The notes below the pieces were generated by a model. It ran no database searches. It was given only the letters and a program-made list of their open reading frames with translations, and had not been told where the DNA came from. 64,000 bases of DNA from Microdochium bolleyi (Eukaryota; Ascomycota; Sordariomycetes; Xylariales; Microdochiaceae), in assembly GCA_001566295.1 (NCBI GenBank), contig KQ964261.1, positions 186,001 through 250,000 on the forward strand, written 5' to 3'. Position numbers and translations under genes: made by a program. The first letter of the stretch is position 1; each line of letters begins with the position of its first letter. Positions 11,237-21,646 of the stretch are shown in pieces.

Positions 11237-12126
11237 AAGCAGTCGAGGGTACGGTACTGAACATTACGGGACGGCTTTCGCCACGTCGATTGGAGGAGCG
11301 TTCGAGCATCGCTCCTGTACGGGCGTCTTCGAAAGGCAACGTCATCCGGGCTTCCCAGTGTTGTTGTGCACGAACTTGATATCTGCATGCGGAGCATTGA
11401 GTTACCCGAACTTACGCCCTGCCCCAGAGGTGCGCGTATGAAGGTCCGGACCAGAGCCGGCAGGACGGCATCGTTCTCAGCCTTGCGTGAGGTGGCGGCG
11501 ATCGAGAAGACCCATTCTAGAACGAGCTGTATTATAATATGCGTTTCATATCGGCGGTGGTTTTTATCTCCCTTGCCATCAAATTGGTGTCCTTTTCATT
11601 TAAGAGTATCTATCTCAATTCAGAGATCTGCCCAGAGCAGCGTCCTACCTCTTCACTTCGTAATAGAACTTGCGTTTACTTTTCCATGGCGCATTGAAAC
11701 AAGGACTTCAATCGTTTCCATGGCAGTCGGGATATAGAATATCAGGGTCATCGTGAGGTTCTGCATGCGCAGGGTAACGTGGTAATAGTGCCAGGCTGAT
11801 TTGATCTGAGCTCCGGACAAGCAAGCCCCCTTGCCAGCCGTAGCTTCTGTGCTTCACTTGGCCCTCTTCCCCCAATATTCTGGAGCCGTCGATCGGTCTA
11901 CCGATCGGGCCTCTGCAACGGCGACCGGGGGGGCGGGGATGGCTTCGGTATAGATGGCTTTCCTGTGGGAAAGTGACTGCCCTTGTATCGCTTGGAGCGG
12001 ATACGGCGGTGACACTCTGGCCAGAAGGCAGAATGCAAAGACTGCAGGAATATGGGTGGAAAGCGTCGGTACAGTACACGTGTGCTTTGCGAGGAAAGAG
12101 AGGAAAGATCTTATCTGGAAGGTGTC

Positions 12127-12132
<6 letters not shown>

Positions 12133-12161
<29 letters not shown>

Positions 12162-12187
12162 CTCCGGAAGCTGTGTCTCCGGAAGCT
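12133..12187. repeat. TG microsatellite followed by a short tandem duplication
   Basis: Fourteen TG units (12133-12160) are followed at once by TCTCCGGAAGCT (12161-12172). The same block, again preceded by TGTG, is repeated at 12176-12187. This looks like slippage or local duplication next to the microsatellite. Confidence 0.9.
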
Positions 12188-13850
12188 TACCCGGACGAGA
12201 AGGCATGCATGCACGCGGGCATGTCGTGTCACCACACACATAGACCTTTACGGACTCGCAGCTCGATTGGGTGATTCTTTGCTTCCATCGGAACCACAAA
12301 CGGAGTTATGCACAGCAATCATATAAGGGGAGAGAAGGCGCGATGCGACATCGTCGATCCAAGGTTTTCCTCCGTGTCTTGTTCCTGCGTACGTTGCTGG
12401 TAGGTTTAGGAGTCGGACATGCCTTGTTGGGATTTCGGAGAAAATGTCCACGTGAGCAGAATAGTGTAGATCTCGCTCGCACAGAAGGGGGGTCCCAGAT
12501 GCTGCCTCTGAGGCTGGTGGTCAAACGTTGTTGGGTTTCACCATGGGGCAAAGTCACCTGCCCCTTTGGTGAGGTGACTGGACAACTTGTCGGGTTCTTG
12601 ATAGGTAAGCCTAGGCACGCTAGGCAACGCACAATGCTGCTCCACTGAAGCTGTCTGCCTTTTATGTACGTTAAGTATTACCCCGGAGTCCCAGATCCGA
12701 TAGCCGACTGCGACAGGGTGGCACGGACCTTGTGCTCGGTGGTGGGTGGAGGGTGCAACATGTCACGTAATTACGCCATTCTCTGCCGGTCAGATGACGT
12801 CCAGATTTGGCTTGGATGATGCTCCGTCGACGAATTACCCAATCATTACTTTCCGAAATCTCCTTCATGGTTGTTCACGGTGCACAGCCCTGGAGGCGGC
12901 TTGCATTATGTCAGGAACGAACAGGAATTGGGGAAGGAGGGGAGGATGGGGGTAAGAGCGGCTAGACAAGGCCCGAAAGCATGGTTCGATTCCGTCATGG
13001 GGACCGAAGAAAATCAGAAAAAGCTCCGCCCGGAGCCGCGTGGGGGGGCTGCTGGGTGGAGGCAGGCCCTCAAGGTCGGAGTAGAAGGACGAATTGCTGA
13101 TAAGAGCATTCGGCCAGCAGCAGCTGATCGTGGAGATCCAAGACATACTTGGGGTTTTTTCTTTTGGGTTCTTCCAGCATCCTGCAATCAGGGGACAATA
13201 GTGCTGGTCTGGCACGATCAGACACTCGCGTCTGGCGGTGAGGAGCGGGCAAGGCCCAAGCCAACAGGGACGAGCGAGAGCCTGGGACGGAAAAGCGACC
13301 ACATGACCAGCGGGGGAAGACCAAGGCTCTTATCAACCGCCTTGAGCCGAGCGCTGGGACCCGGGCGCCTGTTTTTCTTTCACTTATCGGCGTGCATGAT
13401 GAGCAGGCACTGCTACCTTGATAGGCAGGATGACGCTAAGAGGGCTGAGCGAAGGGGGGTGGGAGTGCATCAGAGGTGTGCGCACCCCTGCATGGAACAT
13501 GTTGTGGAATGAACGCGAGGCCGAAGCAGCCAGACTTGTCATGGTGTGCGTCCCAGCCTGGACTGATGAAAAACCAGATGTGTGGCGATGGTGGCTTGGC
13601 TGGTATTTCTCCAGCCTCCTCTCTCCTCGGGCTTCATCAATAGCCCTTCACTGGCCCAAGGCAGGGTGCGCGGGCTGACGTTGTGGATGAAGGGAGCCAC
13701 CAGCAGGAAGAAAGAAAAGAAAGAAGAAACCAGTCGGCACCGGGCTCGGGGTAAAGTGGGCCCCGCAGCGGAACGGGCTCCTCGGCGGCTTCCAGACTTT
13801 GAGTGATGACCTAGGATTTCTGTGCCCCGCGACTCGACGGCCGCTCTTCG

Positions 13851-13866
13851 ATTGGCCAATGAGTCA
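13851..13866. promoter_or_regulatory. CCAAT palindrome overlapping a CPC1/Gcn4-type TGAGTCA site
   Basis: ATTGGCCAAT (13851-13860) reads the same on both strands and overlaps by one base TGAGTCA (13860-13866). TGAGTCA is an exact match to the Gcn4/CPC1 (bZIP) half-site pair. It lies about 340 bp before the start codon of the branched-chain aminotransferase, an amino-acid biosynthesis gene of the class under cross-pathway control. The match is seen directly; binding is inference. Confidence 0.55.
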
Positions 13867-14204
13867 CCCGACATGGAGAGCAAAGGGCGGAACCTCCACC
13901 TTGGCGCGCCCTTCCGCCACGACATATGTGCTGGGCTTGAAATCTTCTTGCCCGCTGTTTGCCATCCCATGCGATGGGCCTCCGGCGGGGCCGGTGTCTG
14001 TCCCAGCTTGACTTAAGTTTGGTAGTCTGCTCCTTCCCGCGATCCCTAGACGAGGCCCCTTTGTCCTTCCAGTTTCCTCTCCATCTTGCAACTTCTTCAC
14101 CTGGCCGTCTCTGCTCCGAGCAACACTACGACCTGACGATACCCATATATTCTTCTTCTTGACACCGCCAGCACCGACACCACACACAAACACACACACA
14201 CATC

Positions 14205-15535
14205 ATGGCCCCCTCCGCCGTCCCTGCCGCCCACAACGGCGAGCAGGACCTCAACCTCACCGCTGCCGCCGTCGAGCACCGCATGGACGAGACCAACGGC
14301 CATGCTGCTGCTGCCGCCCCCAATGGCGTTGCCCAGCCCAACGTCAACGAGCTCGACGCCTCCAAGCTCACCTACAAGTTCACAGACATGCCCCGCGAGG
14401 TCCCCGCAGCCGGCGTCCACCAGATCAACGGCAACAGCGTCTGCACCGACCACATGGTCACCGTCGCCTGGTCGGCAAAGAACGGCTGGGCCGCCCCCGA
14501 GCTCAAGCCCTACGGCCCTCTGTCTCTGATGCCCACCGCGTCTGTCCTCCACTACGCCACTGAGTGCTTCGAGGGCCTCAAGGCCTACCGCGGCGTCGAC
14601 GGCAAGCTGCGCCTCTTCCGCCCGGACTGCAACGCTGAGCGCATGCTCATGTCCTCGGTCCGCATCAGCCTGCCCTCCTTCCCGCCCAAGGAGCTCGAGA
14701 AGCTCATCATCGCTCTCATGTCCGTGGACGGACCCAAGTGGCTCTCCCGCGAGCGCCCGGGCTCTTTCATCTACCTTCGCCCGACCATCATCGGCACCCA
14801 GCCCCAGCTTGGTGTCCAGGCTCCCTCCGAGGCCCTCCTCTACATCATTGCTTCTTACATGCCCGTCATGGACGCCCCCGCCGGCGGCATGAAGCTGCAC
14901 ACGTCGCCCAACGACATGGTTCGCGCCTGGGTCGGCGGCTTCGGCTACGCCAAGGTCGGTGCCAACTACGGCCCGTCGCTCCTCGCCACACAGGAAGCCC
15001 GCGCTCGTGGATTCGGCCAGATCCTGTGGCTGTACGGCCAGAACGGCGAGTGCACCGAGGCCGGCGCCAGCAACTTCTTCGTTATCTGGAAGACTGCCGA
15101 GGGCAAGACCCAGCTCGTTACCGCGCCTCTGGACGACCGGTTGATCCTGGACGGTGTCACCCGGCGAAGTGTCCTGCAGCTTGCTCGCGAGCGCGTGCCC
15201 GAGATGGAGGTCGTTGAGAGGAAGTACACCATCGACGAGGTCATCAAGGCCCACTCTGAGGGCCGCCTGGTCGAGTCCTTCGCTGCCGGTACCGCTGTAA
15301 GTTGAAGCAGTCACTCCACGATGTCCCATTCTTTACTCTTGACTAACGTAATGGTCTCTAGTACTTTGTGTGCCCCATCTCTCTCATCCACCACCGCGGC
15401 ACTGACGTCGATATCTCCATGGGCAAGGCCGGCGAGGGTGGCTCGTTCACTCTCATGGCTAAGGGCTGGCTCAAGGACATCATGTACGGCGGCGAGAACC
15501 ACCCATGGGGTGTTGTTGTTCCCGAGGAGCACTAA
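14205..15535 (+). CDS. BAT: Branched-chain amino acid aminotransferase
   Basis: This PLP enzyme interconverts Leu/Ile/Val with their 2-oxo acids, using glutamate/2-oxoglutarate. Exons 14205-15296 and 15362-15535 (65-bp intron, GTAAGT...CTCTAG) give 421 residues. Fold type IV motifs are clear: YATECFEGLKAYRG near the active site, RLFRPDCNAERM for phosphate binding, the PLP lysine Lys250 in GYAKVGANYGPS, and the EAGASNFF segment. The N-terminal ~45 residues are Ala/Asn/Asp-rich and lack the Arg-rich character of a mitochondrial presequence, so I infer a cytosolic isozyme. The start ATG has a good context (CATCATGGCC). The last intron splits the short C-terminal exon carrying GWLKDIMYG. Coding GC is very high, suggesting strong expression. 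Confidence 0.95.
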
Positions 15536-16665
15536 ATCGCCTTTTGCGAGCCAAGGCGGCATGCCATGGAGCCGAGTCGCGGCTATCAAAGGCGGGCAGG
15601 ACCTGCAGTGGCGCCGGACGCGTATAGGGCGGAGATTTCTCGCAATTCGCCGTGGAGGACGCGTGCTCCAGAGCCATGCCAGCACCGAGGACGGTGCGTC
15701 CCCTGGCTACATCGGAAGGGTACGAGAGACGAGCTTTATTACGCAATGGCAATCATAGAGAGGAGGATATCATAGCGTGGCCGGGCTTTGGAATTCGTTG
15801 TTGATGACCGGGCTCGACCTATTTCTCGCGTTATCTGGCGTTTGGGTGGCATTTAAAAATCTCATTAGAGAAAGAAAGGCTGTTTGTTTCCATAGCATAG
15901 CTCTCAGTCCTGCTCTGTTGTCATAGACAAGAGAAGATCTAGAACCATATAATACACCACATATCCAAAAACAACTTCTCAAATCGAACTTGTTCCTTTG
16001 GTCTCAGCGTCACCGGCCCGGGCGATGACTTGTATTTTACCGTCGGGCTGTACCACTCTGCCAAAAGCGCGCTCTCTCTGGCACCATGTGTCTTTTGTGA
16101 GGCAGGATATATAATTCACTAGCATAGCAAAGCCCAAGCGTCAAGCGTCAAGTATCCAATGTTGGTCATTCCGATCATATCCTTCTGTACATATCTTTTG
16201 ATTCTCCCCGGCGTACTCAACCAGTGAGGTGGTCTTTCTCTGTCTCTACATATCAATATCATACAGGAAGGGATATCCAACGTTTCTCCGGGAAATCTAT
16301 GATCTAGTTCCCTCCCCCTTTCATCATCTCAATCGTACTGAGGAAATAAAGAGCGGACAGAACAACGGGGAAGAAAACCCAAGCCACCGTGCCGGAAAAT
16401 GTCAAAGAAGTGTTCCGTATTGCGCCATGCGTGTGAAATTTGCAAACCGAGTTCGTGGTAAGTGGTCCTGATCGTGCCGAGTGTGCTTGTTGGGGCGACC
16501 GTTCTCAGAACAAGTCTACGAGCATAATCTCTTTCGAAGCCCAAGCTTCCGTTTGTAGTGACCAAATGAATGACGTAGAAGTCTGGGATGGCTTCTGTTG
16601 CCTGGTATTGTAAGGAAATCAAGAAATGGGAAGCGCGCATGGTCCCTCAAACAGAGACTAAAGCT
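15536..16665. other. Convergent 3' region of BAT and the mucin-like gene
   Basis: About 1.1 kb with no credible gene. It is AT-richer than its flanks and includes a short tandem repeat (AAGCGTC twice, near 16137-16150). The 3' UTRs of both genes presumably lie here. Confidence 0.45.
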
Positions 16666-18713
16666 CTAGTAAGCTCCGCGGGCGCGGACATCGGGGGCAC
16701 CTTCAGCGTCACCCTCAGGCTTGGGACGGCCAGCTCCCTTGTGCTTGCTCTTCTTGCGGTCGATGGCAGGTGGCGTGGCTGACGGAGCAGCAGGTGGCGT
16801 GATAACTGACATCATGGGCGGCTGAGAAGCAGCGGGCGGTGCGGCCGGGGGCGCGGCCGAGGGTGCGATCGGCGGCACAACCGGGGGAGCAGATGCAACG
16901 GGAGGCACAAGGGCAGCGGGAGGCGCAGGGGCAGTAGTGCAGACGCAGTCAGCCGGGTTGGGGTTGACAGTAGAGACGAAGGTGACGGTGGCTGTCTGCG
17001 TGGCAGTGACAGTGACGGCCTGGGTGACTGTGATTGCTCCAGGACCACCCATGGTGACAGTCACAACGGTAGGAGCTGTAGGACGGGGGGGAGGGGGAGC
17101 AGGCCCGGCATTGGGAGCTGTCGGCTTCGGGGGAGGGACAACGTGAGATAGGGTGATGATCGAGGTGACGACAGCACCACCTCCGTTCTCGCCACCAGCA
17201 GTGACGGTGACGACCACAGTCTGAGGGGCCTTAGATGCGCTGACGATCTTGGTCGTGATCTGGCCATCGTTTCCTCGCTCGATAGTAGTGGTGGCGGCCG
17301 GGGGGTGAATAGAGGGGGTGAAGGTGACAACCTTGGTGATGGTAGTTGGCGCTGCACCTTCGCCAGGAACTGTCAGGAAGACGGTAGAGGTGACCGGAAC
17401 AGCGATGATGTGAGTGCTAGTTACGACGGCCTGGTTCGGCATAGTGATAGTGCGCACTTCAGTCGACATGGCAGGAGGAGCCTCGGCCGAGGGCTGAACG
17501 CCAACAGCAGCGGTAGAGCTGATACCAGTGGCCGCACCGCTGGAAGCAGTCGGGCCAGCAGCAGTCACGGTACGGGTGCTGGTTGCCGTCATGGACGCGA
17601 TGATGGATGAGGAAATGGCGGGAGCCTCGCTGACAGGGCACACGGTGGTAGTGATTCCAATCACATTCGTGACCAGGATGGTGGAGACGGCTCCAGCAGG
17701 CAGTCCTGCGATAGCAGAAGTCTCGGTGGCGGCGGGGCAGTTGGTGATCGAAGCAGCACACGAGACGATGGTAGAGACACTGGTAGCAGTGATAGTCAAG
17801 GTGGTCAAGCTCGAGGCAGCGCCGATAGCGGTCGTGTTGGCAAAAGGCGGGCCAGTCGAGTTCGACAGACCAGGCAGGACCGGCGGCGTGATCGTGGGGA
17901 ATGCAGGGCCGCTGGCTCCCGCAGACGCTCTCGTGGAGCTACCCGAAGCGGCGGCGCTCGCGGAGCTGACCGAAGCAGCACGGCTCGAGCTGGCAACGCC
18001 AGACACGCCCGCAGCGAGCGTAGACGAAGTGGCAATGGCAGTAACAGAGCTGTTGCCGCCGACGGTAGCGGGAGGGGGCGCGATGACGGGGTAGCTCGTG
18101 GGGATGGGGCGGGCAGAGACGGTCAGGTTTCCGCTGACGCTGGCTGAAGCGGAGGCAGCGGCGGACTGAGAAGCCGACACTGAGGCAGAGGCAGATGCGG
18201 CAGCCGAGGCGGATCGAGAAGCCGATGCAGAGGCAGAGCCGGCACCACCAAGTGGGCGCGAAATAGTCGGAAACGCCGGAGTGGTGGCACCGATAGGGTC
18301 TACAGCGGAGGTTGTGAGACCGACAGCAGCAGACGAGGCGCTTGGTCTGACTGCTGCGGAGGAAACAGAGACGGTGACTAAACAAAAAGGTCAGCATATA
18401 ATAGACATAATGCACAGCTACGGGTATGCTTACGCGACTGGGCAGGCTGGCTGGCGCTGGCAGTGCCAGAGACCCTGATGGAGGAAGACGCCGCAGCTGG
18501 AGGAGGAGCGATAGTCGGGTAGACAGTGTTGGCGCCAGCGTTGGGGCAGTTGACAACACCCGGAGCACAAGAAGTAACGGTAGCGACAGAGGTGACGTTG
18601 GCGAAGATGGAAGTTTCGAACTGGCGGCGGATGGGGATGTTGCGAGCCTCGGCGCCGTGGGCCAGCAGGCAGGCAACGACCGCAGTCGAGGTGGCCTTCG
18701 TCGAGAAGAGCAT
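16666..18713 (-). CDS. Secreted mucin-like Ser/Thr/Ala/Pro-rich cell-surface protein
   Basis: Exons 18434-18713 and 16666-18377, with a 56-bp intron (GTAAGC donor, TTTAG acceptor), give 663 residues in one frame. Residues 1 to about 23 form a signal peptide (hydrophobic TAVVACLLAHG, then AEA). It is followed by IPIRRQ, a dibasic Kex2-type site. Beyond it lies a very long low-complexity chain: Ser/Ala repeats, many VTVT/TVT blocks and Pro-rich spacers. A cysteine motif recurs: SCAPGVVNCP near residue 48, and SCAASITNCP further on. The chain should be heavily O-mannosylated and sit in the wall or be secreted. The C-terminus is basic (DRKKSKHK...) and ends GAY with no hydrophobic GPI tail, so it is not an obvious GPI protein. 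I do not recognise an established family. Confidence 0.75.
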
Positions 18714-21646
18714 GTTGGCAGTTGTTTGTGTTGGAGTTGTAAAGACGGGATAGTCCTGCTAGGCCGAGGAAGGAAGAGAAAAGCAGATGGGTGACCAAAG
18801 CACACCAAGAGAAGGACAGAGAACGAGACCACACAGTGGTCTTCTAGAAAGCAAGGAGAAGGAAGAAGGGAGAGTGAGAAAGCTGATGCCCGTCTGTGAA
18901 GCTGACGATGGTGGAGAGAGAGCAAGAAGGAGGCTGGAATGAGGAGGTGATCTGCGACTTAAGTAACTGCAACCACCTCAAGGCTGCTCACATCGTGTGA
19001 CTGCCCAGGCCTTACTCCCGTCCTGGTCGCTTGGACTCCATACGCGCGCATGTAGAGATGGTGGTGCCCCGTCTCGCCCAGAGGTAGTCGAAGTTGTCAA
19101 CCTGCGGCTCGCTTGGCCCGAAGCGGAGAGACAGCCGGCACCTGAGCGATGCAGAGCATCGGTCCCAAGCGAACCCTGGGGCCTGCATGTGAGCGTGCTC
19201 AGGTACCGTCTGTTTCTGATTGGGCGGTGGAGGCATGGATCCCCTGGTCGCATGAGCGATCGCTCTTCAGGATATCGGAGAAAAACCAGCTCAGAGCTCA
19301 ACAGCCTTGCCGCGGGCGGGGTCTGGCGAAAGCTGCGAGCCCGTGCCCGTACACAAGGAGGTGGCTGCGCGAGAGCCGTTGACGTCTCGGACTGCGAGCG
19401 CGGGCCTCAGATAGACTCGGCGGCAGCCAATCAGGGGTCGCCGTGGTGCAACAGTTCTTCCAGATAGAGCAGGCTGGGCGGACAAGGGTCGGCGGCAGAC
19501 CATCAACAAGTGGTGCCAGGCTCGCCAGGGTCTGTCCAGACTGCTGCCCGCTCTACTATAGCCCTGGGGCCAATAGCGAAAGCTTCTGGAAGCGTCGCAG
19601 TTTCAGGCGAGCAGCTATACAGGCGGGCACTTAAGTTTCTGGAGGTCCAAAATAGCACGATCTGGCGGCTCACGGCGGCGGCCGAGATGTTGCGCGAGGT
19701 GGGACTCTTGTTTCGATCGGCCTGCGAGCCTTGAGGGTCGTGGAAGAAGCGGCAAGTGACGTTTTCACGTGCTGGCCCGAGCGGCCGGGAAGGGCTGACG
19801 GACGGCATCGCGATGCTGGTGGTGGTCTCGAGTATGGTACCCGAGGAAGGCATGGCGAGATTGCGTGCCGATCTTATCTCTGGGGCTGGTGCGGTCTAAG
19901 CGGAAAGTGGACGACCATGGCGGCGGCCGTCTGATGGCGAGATGCGACGGCTGCGGCTGCGGCCATGTCGTGACAGAAGCACTCTGTGTGAGACGATGGG
20001 AGCAAAAGCAGTGCCCGCGGGTCGAGATGTCAGACAGGGAGCAGGCAGGATCGCCAGCTGGGAAGCAGCAGTGGCTGCGCTTTACTTGGCAGGCACGACC
20101 CTGTGCCAGCCCCTGGCCCTGCCCAGGTTCGCTCTGCCCGAGCTGCCCTCGTCGTGCCATCGTCTGCCCAGCGCGAGTGGCAGTGCACCGGCGCCTGGGT
20201 ACATTTGCGCATGAAGCATTTCGAAACGGCCAGCCCAGCTTGAAGCTGTGCCCAGGGGCTCCTGGCCACTCTGGTGACTGACGTGCAACCCCCCTGGGCA
20301 GATCTTGACAGCCAGCGCCGAAGCAGCCCCAGCGGGTTTCAGCAGCACCCTACACCACGCTACAAGACATAGCACAACCCCGGGCCACCCCCGCACTGCA
20401 TAAACCTCACCGCACCGCCCCCTTCTATCCAAAACATGCTCCTCGGCTCCCCTTCCAAGACTACCTTGGTCAGAGGTCGTCGTCGTTCGAGGGCCGCGAG
20501 CAGCATGCCGCAATTGCTTTCTTCCTCTCCACTGCTCCCAGTCGCGGTGTTTACGTCACTTCCACGCTCATCAACAGCTGCTCCACTTACAGCGTGATTG
20601 TGTGAACCTCATCACAGTGACACACTTGCTAGATTGCAGCACTGTTTCAAGCAAACATTGTCGAGTTGGAGCAATCCGATAGGCTTTCCTATGGGTGTCG
20701 TAATTATACGCGTATATGTATACATACTCTACTTTCGGGCCAAGGAAGCAGCCACTGACGGGATCTCGGTGCCTCTCGGGAGTCAAGCACTGTCCCGTCG
20801 GTTATTTTTAGACCATAGGGAGTCATCGTCGTCGTCAGCGAGGTCAGATTTATCTCGGGAAAAATTATCGTGTGTCCTGCTGCGCGGCGGGAACTTCAGG
20901 TCATGTTTCGTACAAAGTGAACATGCATGCGGAACATCATTAAAGTACATATGCGTCACGCAGACTGATTCTTAAAGGTGTGACGTACCTCAAAAATCAC
21001 TGCTTGCAATTGCTTTGATGAGAACGCAGCGTCGATATCCTCACCTAGCCTAGCACTAGGCCCACCAGCAACGCACGTGAGGGAATATCATTCGGAATAT
21101 TATTACTATTATTTCGGGTATCTATGTTAAGCGAGCTTCTTAGTTTCATGAGGATATATAAACGTGGAGATGTATAACAGAATACAAAAATAGTCGAAAG
21201 GCTTGGAAGAATAGAAAACACAAAAGCCAAGAAGTAGAAGAGTTGCAAGGACCCAAAAACTGACAATGGGATCACTTTCGTCCGGCTTACTCTTTCTATG
21301 TCCGTCAACAGTGCAGAGCTGGCAGACAAGTAGATCAGTATCCATAGTAGCAGCCCAGAGAGCGCTTTCACCTTGCACTATATTCCATTGCTCACCGTGT
21401 CGAGACTTGGAACCTGTAAAATAAAGTGTTTACGCATTTCAGTATCCTACTGAGAACAGACGTACTCATTATATGCTTAATAGAGATGCCCACAGAAAAA
21501 TATGCTAGCTCCAGTATCAAAGGCACGTATATCGCATAGTAAATAACATTGTCAAGCAGTGTACAACACAGTCTAAACCAGGATATAATTCGTTACTGAT
21601 AGAGGGTATCAACACAAAACAAACTCCCAGGCCTAAATTCCTCCAC
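18714..21646. promoter_or_regulatory. 2.9-kb gene-free tract upstream of the mucin-like gene
   Basis: GC-rich sequence at 18.9-20.5 kb changes to an AT-rich stretch at about 20.6-21.6 kb. Open frames are present on both strands but none has family similarity or joins into a gene. The tract contains the 5' region of the mucin-like gene and the 3' region of the ceramidase gene. A CT/CA-rich leader-like segment (20340-20450) could mark a start of transcription on the plus strand, but no good ORF follows. Confidence 0.4.

Larger units (their letters stand above)
11237..14204. promoter_or_regulatory. 2.97-kb gene-free tract ending in the aminotransferase promoter
   Basis: After the HRP1 3' region there is no convincing gene. 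The tract contains a TG microsatellite (12133-12160), short direct repeats, and GC-rich sequence dense in CCAG/CTGG-type words. The part next to the BAT gene has CCAAT and TGAGTCA elements, a TATA-like CCATATAT at about 14143-14150, a CT run and a CA-rich leader just before the start codon. Confidence 0.5.

Noticed and set aside
12960..12990. GGTTCGATTCC, an exact match to a tRNA B box
   Set aside because: No A box upstream at the right distance and the flanks do not fold into a cloverleaf, so it is not called a tRNA gene.
13979..13991. CCGG-N5-CCGG near the aminotransferase as a Leu3-type site
   Set aside because: The spacing does not fit the CCG-N4-CGG consensus of Leu3.
14097..15329. Long minus-strand frame (410 codons) opposite the aminotransferase
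   Set aside because: It is a shadow of GC-rich codons of the real gene; it has no similarity and no start context.
17528..18094. Plus-strand frame of 188 codons opposite the mucin-like gene
   Set aside because: Low-complexity mirror of Ser/Thr/Ala codons; the minus strand has the signal peptide, intron and full-length frame.
19000..20513. Several open frames of 70-156 codons in the GC-rich tract
   Set aside because: No similarity, frames on all strands alike, and composition follows the GC content only.
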